Shown here: one piece after another, positions 1-10,200 of the stretch
Position numbering within the stretch: the first letter of the stretch is position 1
Layout: each line of letters starts with the position of its first letter
Assembly: GCA_945875135.1 (NCBI GenBank)
Contig: CAMCJO010000003.1
Span: forward strand, 1 to 21,214
Source: an uncultured Porphyromonas sp.
GTDB taxonomy: Bacteria > Bacteroidota > Bacteroidia > Bacteroidales > Porphyromonadaceae
Reading direction: 5' to 3'
DNA length: 21,214 nt
Made by a program: the position numbers and the translations under genes
The notes under the pieces: generated by a model
What the model saw: the letters and a program-made list of their open reading frames with translations, nothing else
What the model was told of the DNA's origin: nothing
Database searches by the model: none

Positions 1-24
1 CCCTCTCCCTTGACGGAAAAGTTG

Positions 25-32
25 TACTTTTG
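25..32 (+). promoter_or_regulatory. Candidate -7 promoter box for rsmA
   Basis: TACTTTTG is an exact match to the Bacteroidota -7 consensus TAnnTTTG and lies 23 nt before the rsmA start codon. No TTG-type -33 box is visible at the usual spacing of about 19-23 nt, but the window begins too close upstream to rule one out. The rsmA-phosphatase pair is the likely target. Confidence 0.45.
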
Positions 33-55
33 GCACGACAACGAGCGAAAGAACT

Positions 56-871
56 ATGGATTCTGTACGAGCGAAGAAATATCTAGGGCAGCACTTTCTC
101 ACGGACCGTGGCGCAGCACAGCGCATTGCCGACTCGATCGCCGACTATCTCGGTACGCCGATACTAGAGGTGGGCCCTGGCATGGGCGTCCTGACGCAGC
201 CTCTCCTAGAGGCGGGACACGACCTGCAGGTGATCGACATAGATCACGAGAGTATCGAGTATCTGCACCAGCACTTCCCACAACTGAGCCAGGAGGGGCG
301 GGTCATCGAGGGGGACTTCCTCAAGCTCCCGGCTGAGAAGCTGATACCTGGTCGGGCGGACACGCCTTTTGTGGTGATCGGCAACTATCCGTACAATATC
401 TCTTCGCAGATCTTCTTTCGCATCCTAGAGCTACGCGAGCGCATCCCAGCTGTGGCGGGTATGCTACAGCACGAGGTGGCGCAGCGGTTGTGTGCCTCGC
501 CTGGGGGGCGTGACTACGGCATCCTAAGCGTCTTGCTCCAGTGCTGGTACGACTGCGACTACCTCTTTAAGGTGTCTAAGCGTGACTTCAATCCACCGCC
601 CAAGGTAGATGGCGGCGTGATGATCGCACAACGAAATAGTCGCACCGCACTGCCCTGCGATGAGGCTAACTTCAAGCGGGTGGTCAAGACCGCCTTCGGA
701 CAGCGACGGAAGATGCTACGCAATGCCTTGATGTCTCTCTTTGGCAAGGAGTTCCCCTATGCTGATCATGAAATCTTCACGCTCCGTGCAGAGCGTCTCT
801 CGGTAGAGGACTTTATCAGTCTCACCTTGATGTACGAAGCACTACCAACTGACAACCTAACAACACCTTAA
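56..871 (+). CDS. rsmA: 16S rRNA (adenine1518/1519-N6)-dimethyltransferase RsmA/KsgA
   Basis: This enzyme uses S-adenosylmethionine to dimethylate two adjacent adenines in the 3' terminal helix of 16S rRNA, a late step and checkpoint in 30S subunit assembly in the cytoplasm. The 271-residue length is normal for the family. The N-terminal KKYLGQHFLTD (about residues 7-17) is the RsmA signature. SAM motif I is LEVGPGMGVLT (about 37-47). The catalytic motif is NYPYNIS (110-116), with Tyr in the second position where many bacteria have Leu. FNPPPKVDGGV near residue 180 is the conserved NPPPKV element. The ATG at 56 places the signature at the expected distance from the N-terminus and follows a -7-like box. 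The secreted phosphatase gene starts 12 nt after the stop, so co-transcription is likely. The call is near certain. Confidence 0.97.
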   Translation: MDSVRAKKYLGQHFLTDRGAAQRIADSIADYLGTPILEVGPGMGVLTQPLLEAGHDLQVIDIDHESIEYLHQHFPQLSQEGRVIEGDFLKLPAEKLIPGRADTPFVVIGNYPYNISSQIFFRILELRERIPAVAGMLQHEVAQRLCASPGGRDYGILSVLLQCWYDCDYLFKVSKRDFNPPPKVDGGVMIAQRNSRTALPCDEANFKRVVKTAFGQRRKMLRNALMSLFGKEFPYADHEIFTLRAERLSVEDFISLTLMYEALPTDNLTTP

Positions 872-883
872 ATACAACCTTAC

Positions 884-2575
884 ATGAAAAGCATCTTACG
901 TATCTTACTACTGCTCCTCCCCACCCTCTCACTGCTGGGGCAGCAAAAGGAGTACCCCCTACCAGAGCGACCTGCGAAGAATGTGATCCTCCTCATCTCG
1001 GACGGCACCTCGCTGCCGACAGTCTCGCTGGCTCGCTGGTACCAGAGGGCACTCGACCCTCAGGCGCAGCATCTATCGCTCGACCCTTACCTCTCGGGGA
1101 GTGTCATCACCTACTGCTCCAATGCGCCTATCGGGGACTCGGCTCCGACCACCTCTTGCTATATGACGGGCGTTCCCTCGATCGATGGCTTTATCGCTAC
1201 CTATCCGTACAGCGAGCCCCACAATGACTTGGTACCGCTCGACTCTTCGTGGGCTTATCGTCCTGTCGTGACCCTTTTGGAGGCTGCCAAGCAGACGCAA
1301 GGTAAGCGTATCGGGGTCGTCTGTACGTGCGAATTTCCCCACGCTACGCCAGCAGACTGCACGGCTCACACGTCCTCTCGCAAGCTCTACAAGAGCATCG
1401 TGCCGCAGATGGTGGACAATGGCGTGGACCTCCTCCTAGGTGGTGGTACCTCGCTGATGACAAGTGAACTAAAGGAGCGTCTGAACCGCCAGGGTATAAC
1501 ACTTTACCTCGATGATCTCGCAGCTATGCGAGCGCATCGAGGGGGCGGTATGTGGGCACTTTTTGGAGAGATGGATATGCCGTACGACTTAGACAGGCGT
1601 TCGCTGGGAGACACGCTGCGCTACCCTTCGCTGGCTGAGATGACGGAGACGGCAATCCGTAATCTGGAGAACCCTAACGGCTTCGTCCTGATGGTGGAGG
1701 GCAGCAAGGTAGACTGGGCTGCTCACGCCAACGATCCCGTGGCGATGGCTACGGAGTTTCTAGCTTTTGACAAGGCGGTTGCCGTGGCACTGGACTATGC
1801 ACAGCGGGACGGGAATACGATCGTCCTCGTGACGGCAGACCATGGTAACAGTGGTATGAGCATCGGTCGTGTGGATCGGGGCTATGCGCGTCTGACACTA
1901 GATGAACTGATCATGCCGCTGACACGCTTTCGCTATAGCTCGGTAGAGCTGGGTCGCAAGACGAGCCAGACGGCGCTCTCACACTTGGCCGACAGTCTCT
2001 ACAGCTGGAGCGGCATACGTCCTTCGGATGAGGAGCTGGCGGAGATCAATGCGGTCGAGGACTATGCCTGCTCGACACTGTCGGCTGAGCAACGCAAGGC
2101 GAAGTATGCGGAGCTGGGCTGGAGCCAGAAGTATCGTCTGAAGGAGTACTTCGTTGACTGGATGAAGCGTCACCTGCTCATTGGCTTTACGACGCATGGG
2201 CATACGGGCGAAGAGGTCTTTCTCGCTAGCTACACGCCACAGCAGTTGACGCCGATCAGAGGTTGTGTGACCAACATTGATCTGCATAACTATATGCGTA
2301 CGCAGCTGGGTCTGAAGCAGACGATGCTGGAGCTCTCGGAGGAGTACTATGCGCCACACGATGCGCTCTTTCCTCAAGCTCCGTGCGAGATAACGGGTGA
2401 CCAACCCGAGGAGAAGCGGATCACGATCCACTACAAGGGACACGAGATCGAGCTACGCGCCTACCAGCGCAGAGCATGGGTTGACGGGGTGGAGCAAGAG
2501 CTTCCGATGCCTGTCGTCTACGTCTCCGAGACGAACAAGTTTTATCTCTCGCGCAGCTTGGCGCGCCAGCTTTAG
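884..2575 (+). CDS. Secreted alkaline phosphatase (PhoA superfamily)
   Basis: A phosphomonoesterase of the alkaline phosphatase superfamily, expected to release inorganic phosphate outside the cytoplasm. Residues 1-19 form a hydrophobic signal peptide (poly-Leu core, probable cut near LLG/QQ). No lipobox Cys is present, so it is probably periplasmic or secreted. Metal and catalytic motifs are in family order: ISDG (Asp40), GDSAPTT with the likely nucleophile Ser86, VEGSKVDWAAHAND (271-284), TADHGN (317-322) and THGHTGEE (about 437-444). The 563 residues exceed E. coli PhoA, and the extra length lies mainly between TADH and THGHTG and at the C-terminus. It follows rsmA after 12 nt. Its TAG stop (2573-2575) directly abuts the stop of the convergent exporter gene. 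The superfamily is certain; the natural substrate is not known from sequence. Confidence 0.93.
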   Translation: MKSILRILLLLLPTLSLLGQQKEYPLPERPAKNVILLISDGTSLPTVSLARWYQRALDPQAQHLSLDPYLSGSVITYCSNAPIGDSAPTTSCYMTGVPSIDGFIATYPYSEPHNDLVPLDSSWAYRPVVTLLEAAKQTQGKRIGVVCTCEFPHATPADCTAHTSSRKLYKSIVPQMVDNGVDLLLGGGTSLMTSELKERLNRQGITLYLDDLAAMRAHRGGGMWALFGEMDMPYDLDRRSLGDTLRYPSLAEMTETAIRNLENPNGFVLMVEGSKVDWAAHANDPVAMATEFLAFDKAVAVALDYAQRDGNTIVLVTADHGNSGMSIGRVDRGYARLTLDELIMPLTRFRYSSVELGRKTSQTALSHLADSLYSWSGIRPSDEELAEINAVEDYACSTLSAEQRKAKYAELGWSQKYRLKEYFVDWMKRHLLIGFTTHGHTGEEVFLASYTPQQLTPIRGCVTNIDLHNYMRTQLGLKQTMLELSEEYYAPHDALFPQAPCEITGDQPEEKRITIHYKGHEIELRAYQRRAWVDGVEQELPMPVVYVSETNKFYLSRSLARQL

Positions 2576-3496
2576 CTACACCTGCTTGAGTCGGCGCATC
2601 AGAAGCGGCGACACGACTAGTAGCAGGACGGCTAGCAGGACGACGCCGATGCCGATGCCTTGACCTAGGGAGAGTTCCTCGCCTAGGGCTAGTGCCCCCA
2701 CGATGACGGCTGTGAGTGGCTCCAGCGCGCCCATGATAGCGGTCGGCGTGGAGCCTATTCGCTGTACCGCCCAGACGAGCGTGATATTAGCGCAGACGGT
2801 CGGGATGAGTGCTAGCAGGGCGGTGTAGATCCATTGCGTCGTATTGTCTAGAACGAGGCTGGCGCCTGTCGCTTTGCAGAATAGCGCAAAGAGTATGGTC
2901 GAGAGTCCCATGACGTAGGTGGTTAGCTTGAAGCTGCTCATCGGCTCTAGGCGGGAGTGACGAAGGATGACGATGTAGGTGGCGTAGCAAAAACCGGAGA
3001 AAAGTACCGTAAGCAACGGCCTGAGCGGTATGGAGGTCACGTCTGACTCAAAGAAGCCAGAGATGAGCGACACGCCACCTAAAGCTAAGAGGACAGCTAG
3101 CCCCTGCAGTACATTGATTCGCTGACGAAAGACGAGAAACATAAGCAGCACCACAAATGTTGGGTAGCTGAAGTGTAGCACCGTAGCGACTCCCGATGGC
3201 ATGTGCTGGTACCCCTCGATGAGCAGGAAGGAGGAGAAGAAGTACAAGACAGACAAGGCGAGCAGTATCAAGAAGCTTCGCCACGATATGCGTAGCGACT
3301 CTCTACGTATCACGACGATGCTACCAACGATGAGAGCTGCGATGAGAAAGCGGTACATCAGCACAGTCCCCTCTGCCACGCCCTGCGCCAGCACCGGTAT
3401 GCTCAGCAGTGGTATCAGTCCAAAGGTGGCCGATGAGATGAGTCCCATCAGATAGCCCAGCCAGTCGGTCGAGGGGGTAGTTGTCTTGTTAGTCAT
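2576..3496 (-). CDS. DMT superfamily transporter, EamA/RhaT family
   Basis: A polytopic inner-membrane protein of 306 residues, the normal length for the ten-helix drug/metabolite transporter superfamily. Two homologous EamA halves are visible: one starts at GLIPLLSIPVLAQGV, with TVLMYRFLIAALI following, and the second covers the FSGFCYATYIVILRHSRLEP region and ends in APTAIMGALEPLTAV-like sequence (here PTAIMGALEPLTAVIVG) near residue 260. That last motif is typical of EamA carriers. Hydrophobic stretches fill nearly the whole chain and the C-terminus is short and basic (LLMRRLKQV). Members export amino acids, nucleobases or other small metabolites, and the substrate cannot be assigned here. 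The gene converges on the phosphatase gene with no intervening base. Upstream lie the dispersed palindrome at 3527-3553 and the rpoD terminator, so it probably has its own promoter; no exact -7 box was found. Confidence 0.9.
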   Translation of the reverse strand: MTNKTTTPSTDWLGYLMGLISSATFGLIPLLSIPVLAQGVAEGTVLMYRFLIAALIVGSIVVIRRESLRISWRSFLILLALSVLYFFSSFLLIEGYQHMPSGVATVLHFSYPTFVVLLMFLVFRQRINVLQGLAVLLALGGVSLISGFFESDVTSIPLRPLLTVLFSGFCYATYIVILRHSRLEPMSSFKLTTYVMGLSTILFALFCKATGASLVLDNTTQWIYTALLALIPTVCANITLVWAVQRIGSTPTAIMGALEPLTAVIVGALALGEELSLGQGIGIGVVLLAVLLLVVSPLLMRRLKQV

Positions 3497-3526
3497 ATAA
3501 TATGAGATTATTGGGTCGTATAGAAA

Positions 3527-3553
3527 GAGACTGTTGACTTTTGCAACAGTCTC
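3527..3553. repeat. Dispersed palindrome, copy 1 (perfect 10-bp arms)
   Basis: GAGACTGTTG (3527-3536) and CAACAGTCTC (3544-3553) are perfect reverse complements around the 7-nt loop ACTTTTG. The same core recurs at 13878-13900 and 20946-20965. On the minus strand this hairpin is followed by TTTCTATA, so it could act as a second terminator behind rpoD. Its recurrence in unrelated spacers suggests a REP-like interspersed element. Confidence 0.75.
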
Positions 3554-3560
3554 AGAAAAG

Positions 3561-3607
3561 GAGCCTCATTGCTCTAGCTACAGTCGTATGCTAGACCAAT
3601 GAGGCTC
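3561..3607 (-). terminator. Rho-independent terminator of rpoD (probably bidirectional)
   Basis: GAGCCTCATTG (3561-3571) pairs with CAATGAGGCTC (3597-3607). After one C-C mismatch the stem continues with TCTAGC/GCTAGA, giving an 18-bp imperfect stem. Reading the minus strand, the hairpin begins about 41 nt after the rpoD stop and is followed by CTTTTCT. On the plus strand it is followed by TTTATG. Confidence 0.8.
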
Positions 3608-3648
3608 TTTATGTAGTTGTGATGCGCCTCTGCTATCGAGCGAGACGA

Positions 3649-4509
3649 CTATCCAAGATATGCCTTTAGGTATTCGCAGCGGTCAGACTGCTTGAGGCGA
3701 CGGATCGCTTTCTCCTTGATCTGACGCACACGCTCACGAGAGAGCTTGGTGCGCTCACCGATCTCCTCAAGCGTCATCTCAGGACAACCGATACCGAAGA
3801 AGCAGCGTAGCACCTCCGCCTCACGATCTCCCAGCTGATCCAGGATACGATCTATCTCCGCAGAGAGAGACTCGTTGATCAGACTGCTATCGGTCGAGGG
3901 CGTGTCCTCATTGACCAGGACGTCTAGCATGTTATTGTCCTCGCCCTCCACAAAGGGAGCGTCGAGCGACTGATGCTTGCCCTGCACCTTGAGCGCCTCA
4001 CGGATCTTGTCCTCGGGGAGCTCCAGCTCAGCAGCTATCTCCTGCGGACTAGGACGACGACCATTGAGCTGCTCAAACTTGACGATCGCCTTATTCATCT
4101 TCTGCTGCAGTCCCACCTGATTGAGCGGCAGACGCACGATGCGTGACTGCTCGGCAAGTGCCTGCAGGATAGACTGACGGATCCACCATACAGCGTAGGA
4201 GATGAACTTAAATCCACGTGTCTCGTCAAACTTCTCGGCCGCCTTGATCATTCCAATGTTTCCCTCATTGATCAGGTCAGGAAGGCTCAGGCCTTGGTTC
4301 TGATATTGCTTTGCCACAGAGACGACAAACCGGAGGTTGGCCTCCACCAGTTTGTTCAATGCACGCCGATTACCACGATGTATCTCACGCGCCAGCTCCA
4401 CCTCCTCTTCGGGAGATATGAGGCTCGTCCGCCCGATCTCTTGGAGGTAACGATCCAGCGACGCACTCTCACGATTGGTGATCGACTGATTGATTTTTAA
4501 TTGTCTCAT
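3649..4509 (-). CDS. rpoD: Primary RNA polymerase sigma factor RpoD (sigma-70 family)
   Basis: The housekeeping sigma subunit that directs RNA polymerase to the atypical -33/-7 promoters of Bacteroidota. From MRQLKINQ the protein has 286 residues, far shorter than E. coli sigma-70, and lacks region 1.1, as is normal for the phylum. Region 1.2 includes [15 protein letters not shown]. Region 2 runs from [17 protein letters not shown] through [17 protein letters not shown] and [15 protein letters not shown] (about residues 58-115). Region 3 begins at [11 protein letters not shown]. Region 4.2 is the helix-turn-helix [20 protein letters not shown] (about 245-265). A second possible ATG lies two codons upstream (4515, MAMRQL). 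I chose MRQL because this start is conserved in Bacteroides-type primary sigma factors as I know them. The gene ends before a strong hairpin terminator at 3561-3607. Confidence 0.96.
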   Translation of the reverse strand: MRQLKINQSITNRESASLDRYLQEIGRTSLISPEEEVELAREIHRGNRRALNKLVEANLRFVVSVAKQYQNQGLSLPDLINEGNIGMIKAAEKFDETRGFKFISYAVWWIRQSILQALAEQSRIVRLPLNQVGLQQKMNKAIVKFEQLNGRRPSPQEIAAELELPEDKIREALKVQGKHQSLDAPFVEGEDNNMLDVLVNEDTPSTDSSLINESLSAEIDRILDQLGDREAEVLRCFFGIGCPEMTLEEIGERTKLSRERVRQIKEKAIRRLKQSDRCEYLKAYLG

Positions 4510-4824
4510 TGCCATGGCTATACTCGTTTTAAGGGGTTAACTCTACAATACGTTCACGCACTCCAATCATCCACAGAAGAGCGCTGTACGCAAAGGGGTA
4601 CAAATACTCAGTGTACTCAAACCGATTGCAAAGGTCGTAAAAACAAATGACATGAGCGACATTTGTAAGATACATTAACCTTTGAAGGTCTGAGCAATAC
4701 TCTTTTGAAGCTCCTAGAGAGCGTTGGTTTAAGTCTCTGGAGGTAGCAACAGCTCCATCTCTCTGGTCTTTAGAGAGCCAAACGTCTAAAAGTTTATTTC
4801 ATCACTCCAAGATCGACGCCATAA
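4510..4824. other. Intergenic region between the PBP gene and rpoD, no gene seen
   Basis: About 315 bases that must hold the end of the PBP transcript and the rpoD promoter. No exact TAnnTTTG box was found on the minus strand; CAAA-containing stretches near 4590-4640 on the plus strand have the wrong spacing. One imperfect hairpin, CTCCTAGAGA (4711-4720) against TCTCTGGAG (4734-4742) with one bulge, lies about 80 nt past the PBP stop and may be a weak terminator. No tRNA-like or coding signal was recognised. Confidence 0.5.
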
Positions 4825-7179
4825 TCACTCTAAGATCTCCTCCATAACGTCGTCGACAGCATCATCGACAGCGTCGTTCAGAGGCTCGTGTAGGTCGACC
4901 GTTGCCTGCTCACCACATGGAGAGAAGCCCGCAGGCACGTTAAATGGCGTACTCGCCGAGTAGCCTAGCGATGGATCTGCGTAGACAGCCTTCATAAAGT
5001 AGCCAAAGACAGGCAGAGCTGCCGAGGCTCCCTGTCCATACGCCATCGAGCGGAAGTGTATCGAGCGCTCCTCGCCACCGACCCAACAACCGGCCACGAT
5101 CTCTGGAGAGAAGCCGACGAACCAACCATCGCTGTTGCGCTGTGTCGTACCCGTCTTACCACCCAGAGGCATCGTCAGATTATGTCGGAAGCGCAGTCTG
5201 CCACCCGTACCGCCATCAACCACGGAGCGCATCATGTCGAGCATCTGCAGGGCTGCTCGTGCAGGGAGCACCTCCGTAAGATTGGCCGTAAAGGTCGCCA
5301 CCACATTGCCGTAACGATCCTCGATACGAGTCACAGGAATCGGGTCGACGCGGATGCCTTGATTGACAAAAGCACTGTATGCCGCCACCATCTCGCTGAC
5401 CGTCACATCGGGCGTACCGAGAGCCACCGAGACGACAGGGTCTATGTTGCCCTTGATGCCGAAGGAGTGGAGCAGGCGAACAAAGGTGTAGGGTGATGTG
5501 CGCCCCATCAGATATGCCGTGACCCAGTTAGAGGAGTTTTGCAGTCCCCACTTGATCGAGACCATCTCGCCCACTCGCTTAGCACCAGCATTGCGCGGTG
5601 TCCACGCCTTGCCATTGGCATCATAGAGCGTGATCGGCTGATGCATCACCTGCTCACAGGGAGAGATACCCTGTATCATACTGAGGGAGTAGAGAAAAGG
5701 CTTGATCGTCGACCCCACCTGTCGTCGTCCCTGCGAGACCATATCATACTTAAACGTGCGAAAGTCCACATCTCCGACATAAGCCAGGATATTACCATTG
5801 TGCGGATTCATCGCCATGAAGCCCGTATGGAGGAAGTGCTTATAGTATAGTACTGAGTCCCGAGGAGTCATCTCCTTGTCGACCCAGCCGTTGTAGCTCC
5901 AGACGCGCATCTTGCGCTTTTGGTCAAAGGTCTTGCGGATCTCCTCTGGCGACATGCCAAGCTTCTTGAGCGATCGCCAGCGATCCGTGTTGTGCAGTGC
6001 ACGCTCGATAGCATCCTTGCGTTGCTGTGCCGTCAGGTCGCTACTATAAGGAGCCAGCTTAGAGCCCCGCATCTCACGATCGAAGTTAGGCTGTACAAAC
6101 TCGCTCATGTGCTTCTGCACCGCCTCCTCAGCGTACTGCTGCATACGACTATCGATCGTACCGTAGATCTTGAGTCCATCAGCATAGAGATCGTAGTGCG
6201 ATCCGTCAGACTTCTTGTTCTTCTGACACCACCCATAGATCGGCTGTGTCTCCCAGAGGAGCGAATCGATGGCGTACTGCTCCTGGTTCCACTGCGAGTA
6301 GTCACTTCGCTTAGGCTTCTTGGCCGTCAGTAGTAGACGCACGAACTCTCTATAATAAGGAGCCAACCCATCGGAATGCGTATTGCTGGTGAAGTTCAGC
6401 TGGATTGGCTCGGCGACAGCCTTCGTATAGGTTTCCTCGGATATGTAGCCCGCCTTGACCATCTGCTGGAGTACTGTGTTGCGACGCTTCAGCGGTGCCT
6501 CGCTATCGGCGTGTAGGACGGGGTTGTAGAGCGAGGGATTCTTACACATCCCCACCAGCATCGCTGACTCGTTTAGGTTCAGCTCTGAGGGCTTCTTGCC
6601 AAAGTAAGTCTGCGCAGCCGAGCGGATACCGATAGCGTTGTAGAGGAAGTCAAACTGATTGAGATACATCGCTATGATCTCCTCCTTGGTATAGTTGCGC
6701 TCGAGCTTGATTGCTATCACCCACTCGATCGGCTTTTGGAGGAGACGCTGCAACGTCGATTTAGCATGAGGCGAGTAGAGCTGCTTAGCCAGCTGCTGTG
6801 TGATGGTACTACCGCCTCCACCAGCCGTCTGGCGAAGCATGCCACGCTTGACGACGGCACGCCCCACGCCTCGCATGTCGACACCCGAGTGCTTGTAAAA
6901 GCGCACATCCTCCGTAGCTACCAGAGCCTGCACCAGTGGCTCAGCAAGCTCGTCATAGCCCACGTAGATGCGATTCGTCGAGCCGTGCGCATAGGATCCC
7001 AGCTGCACACCATCGTCCGAGATCAGGACAGAGGCGTACTTGTCGATAGGGTTTTGCAACTGCTCCACATCAGGCATATAGCCGATGACGCCGTGCCAAA
7101 TCAGCACAAATATGATTAAGACCAAAGTCCAAAAGGTCCCAAAGAGCCACCACAGCACCTTAATGATTTTTCCTTTCAT
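4825..7179 (-). CDS. Class A penicillin-binding protein (PBP1a-type glycosyltransferase/transpeptidase)
   Basis: A bifunctional peptidoglycan synthase, anchored in the inner membrane with its catalytic domains in the periplasm. It polymerises lipid II and crosslinks the stem peptides. Residues 6-28 form the single N-terminal membrane anchor. The GT51 domain shows TEDVRFYKHSGVD (catalytic Glu90), GGSTITQQLAKQLY (122-135) and KLERNYTKEEIIAMYLNQ (158-175). The transpeptidase domain shows GSTIKPF (nucleophile Ser490, Lys493), SSN (549-551) and KTGTT (675-679), all intact. Length (784) is typical. The C-terminus is an acidic tail (DAVDDAVDDVMEEILE) of unknown role. It is upstream of rpoD on the same strand but separated by about 310 nt, so it is probably its own unit, with a -7 box at 7227-7234. 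The gene could be called mrcA or ponA; the sequence does not decide between names. Confidence 0.95.
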   Translation of the reverse strand: MKGKIIKVLWWLFGTFWTLVLIIFVLIWHGVIGYMPDVEQLQNPIDKYASVLISDDGVQLGSYAHGSTNRIYVGYDELAEPLVQALVATEDVRFYKHSGVDMRGVGRAVVKRGMLRQTAGGGGSTITQQLAKQLYSPHAKSTLQRLLQKPIEWVIAIKLERNYTKEEIIAMYLNQFDFLYNAIGIRSAAQTYFGKKPSELNLNESAMLVGMCKNPSLYNPVLHADSEAPLKRRNTVLQQMVKAGYISEETYTKAVAEPIQLNFTSNTHSDGLAPYYREFVRLLLTAKKPKRSDYSQWNQEQYAIDSLLWETQPIYGWCQKNKKSDGSHYDLYADGLKIYGTIDSRMQQYAEEAVQKHMSEFVQPNFDREMRGSKLAPYSSDLTAQQRKDAIERALHNTDRWRSLKKLGMSPEEIRKTFDQKRKMRVWSYNGWVDKEMTPRDSVLYYKHFLHTGFMAMNPHNGNILAYVGDVDFRTFKYDMVSQGRRQVGSTIKPFLYSLSMIQGISPCEQVMHQPITLYDANGKAWTPRNAGAKRVGEMVSIKWGLQNSSNWVTAYLMGRTSPYTFVRLLHSFGIKGNIDPVVSVALGTPDVTVSEMVAAYSAFVNQGIRVDPIPVTRIEDRYGNVVATFTANLTEVLPARAALQMLDMMRSVVDGGTGGRLRFRHNLTMPLGGKTGTTQRNSDGWFVGFSPEIVAGCWVGGEERSIHFRSMAYGQGASAALPVFGYFMKAVYADPSLGYSASTPFNVPAGFSPCGEQATVDLHEPLNDAVDDAVDDVMEEILE

Positions 7180-7226
7180 ATGAAAGTATATTATTCTTGT
7201 TTTCCACTTTTACGAGACAGACTCTT

Positions 7227-7234
7227 CAAAGCTA
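7227..7234 (-). promoter_or_regulatory. Candidate -7 promoter box for the PBP gene
   Basis: The minus strand reads TAGCTTTG, an exact TAnnTTTG match, 47 nt upstream of the PBP start codon in the short spacer after the hydrolase gene. No convincing -33 TTTG was found at the right spacing, so support rests on the -7 box and its position. Confidence 0.4.
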
Positions 7235-7248
7235 GTATCTCAAGTGGT

Positions 7249-10200
7249 TCATTTTCTCATCACGCAAAACTCTTTGTAAGCATCATAATACCACACCTTG
7301 ACGAGGTACTGTCCGTAGGGTAGATCAATGACTCCTAATGGGTCACCTAGTTTGACACCTCCCATACGCTGCAAGACTCCTGTTGCAGACCATATCCCGT
7401 AAGTATATTCGATTTCTTGCTGTGCCAAGTGGTCTTGTTGAGAGTCTTTGCGACGATGACTTGTCCAGTCATATCGTAGTACGGCATCTTCTGTCGTCAC
7501 TACAGAAGGAGTTATCATTATATTGTCTAGTACGTCTAAATATTGATAGGTGAATGTGCTTGACTCGCTTTCGCCACATTCATTTTTAAGACGATAGGTG
7601 AGGGTATATCTTCCAGGCTTTTCGAAAAGAGTCCGACTAGGCTCATAGTGAAGTTGTAGCGTACGACGGGGAATCAACGACTGCTCGTTTATGTAGTCTG
7701 GAATTTCGTATTTCTCTATTGGTTTACCATCAGGTCCTATGAGATCCCGGGAAAAGCCACTATTCGAGTTTAATGGTGCCAAATAGATGTTGGACTGCTG
7801 ATCATAGCGAATCATCGCAGGTTCAACAATGCTTTCGTATTGACCCTGATCCAAAGGTTGCTTTACTAAGTCATAATCAATAATACTCCCGTCAATGACA
7901 AGATTATTTGTCGGATCTTTTTTTCCCCATTCAACTCCTGTGATATTGCCCCAGTATGGCCAGTCAATCTGAACCGTTGGATAGGGTAAGTACTTACTAT
8001 TATAGCTATTCTTGGCTTCAAGTTGAGTTATCTGAACCTCCTTTGTAGTAGGCGTACCTATATAGACGTAACAAGAATCTGAGGAGGCAAACTTTCGCCC
8101 ATTAAAAAACGCCTCAACATAGACAAAGCCGATCTTTCCGAAAGGACTATACTTTTTTGCGAGCTCACTAGGATAGAGAGTGGCTCGTATGCCATTACCT
8201 TGAGTCCTGCTAGGGATATCAAGCATAAGGCTCGTATGCCACTCATAGGTAAAGCCCTCTAGAGGGTTAAGCACCTTGAGTGTTGTACCACAGTCGCAAA
8301 TAGTTGCTGTGGTGTCAAGCTGTGGTCGATAGTTCTTTGGGATGTCTTCCTTTAAGGCTAAAAGGAAATCATTGAAGTGACTCCAAAAGGAGATGTGTTG
8401 TTCCGAACTCTCACCACTCACGGTGTATACGAAGTCGAAAGGCGATTTTCGCTTAGCCTCTTCGTAGCTTGTTATTTTCTCTCCAGCTGGAATTCCCAAG
8501 GAGCTATTAAGTGGCACGAAGCAAAACTTTGACGTGTTCACCTTTGCACTAAACTTGCTACTAAAGAGCCAAGACAAAAATTTAGACTCCTCGGAATCAT
8601 TCACCGTCCACTCAACAAGAGGTTTCTTTGCATAATCAGACAATGGATATACGCCACCAGCATCTACATCATTAAAGAGCGGATTGGGATTTTGCACTCT
8701 TACTTGCATACGAGAGAGGTGATACGTATGGGGGAAGATTCCAAAGAGATAATATTTCGTCAGTGCTATGTCTTGATAATAAGGATTTCGACAAGGCATA
8801 GCATTAACATAAGCATCTATAGTAAACGTACTACTCGTCAGGGGAAAATGATTGAGGTGTGGGCCTCGATTGTTAAAGAGAGAAGCTAAGAATCCAGAAG
8901 AAAGACCGAATAACCCGTACACATAGCCACTAGCCTCAGCAAGGTGAGATCCACGAGGCACTATTGGAGATGCTCCAATAGCTCCATTTGAAAATGCCAC
9001 ATTAAAAGTCTTACGTGGTAGCCCCATCCGTTTGTATTCTTTATGAAATGAAGCAAACTCTGGGTTTGGACTCAGAGGAACATCATAAATGTTGTCGTAA
9101 GGATTAGTGAAACTATTCATACCTGGGTCTCGAAGCTTTAGGAAGACGAAATAATCCTCTGTATAGAAAGGCACCAACTGTCTAATCGCTGGCTTTCTCA
9201 ACCATTTTCGGATCTTACTCATCCTTACGGGGATTTTTTTATACCATAGATATACATTCGAGATTCTTCGAATTTTAGAAAACTCTGATCCCTCAAGCCA
9301 GTGGTATGCCATATAAAAAGCTCCTAGTGGCACGTTAGCTCCCATATGTGGAGAATCATAGGAGATGTACTTACGAGTCTCGTGATCCTCTCCTGCAAGC
9401 TCCATCTTACGTAACCCATACGAGGCAACTAGACCTCCCATACTCAGCCCTACGACAACATTCTTTTCGTCTCCCTCTTTATGAGTGTTGATATATCGTA
9501 GAGCCTCCTGAAAGAGAGCTGCATTGCGACGGATGTCGTCCATACCATCTGCATAGTCCAAATAAGCGATATCATAGCCTAAGTCGAGGATACGATTGAA
9601 TTGTTCATCGCTAAAGTAGGAATTAATATCCCAGTTCGTTTGGGGATCGGAAATAACCGTAGGATATACATCAAACCCCTCAACTATAAAAAGCGGCTTA
9701 CGAAACTTTCCTGTATGATTGTGTGGTGAGAGCTTGTATTGCAGAGTGCCTCCACTATGCATCCCAGATTCTGATAGGAAAAAGACAGACTCAAGTTCTG
9801 GAAATTCGAAAGCGATTTGCGTCTCTTGCGGGGTTGTTATAGCAATAGGAAAGTGAGAGCGATACCAACGACCAGATCCTACTTGCTGTATGCGCATAGT
9901 TACCATCTTCAGACCATCCGTGGCATAGCGATAAGAGACTTGCTCTCCAATAGCTATTGAACGAAAGGGTTGTCCCTCTTCAAACTGAACCTCAATCTGC
10001 GCAATGGCTTGACTATTCGTAAGCATTAACTGCTGAGGAATGCTAAAGGTCACATCTCGACTGGACAATTCGCTTGTGAAAGGTGCTGCGGCAAAGAGAT
10101 GTAGCTCTTCATAGGGTGACTTGGAGATACCCCCTTTCACTCTTATTTGGCCATTTAGTGGATAGACATCTCCACGACGGACTGCCTCCTCGGAGAAACG

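Noticed and set aside
10..336. 108-codon open frame overlapping rsmA
   Set aside because: It lies in another frame of the clearly conserved rsmA gene and its translation has no family features.
4756..4775. Short CTCTC/GAGAG repeats after the PBP gene
   Set aside because: Five-base arms in a region rich in CT and AG are expected by chance.
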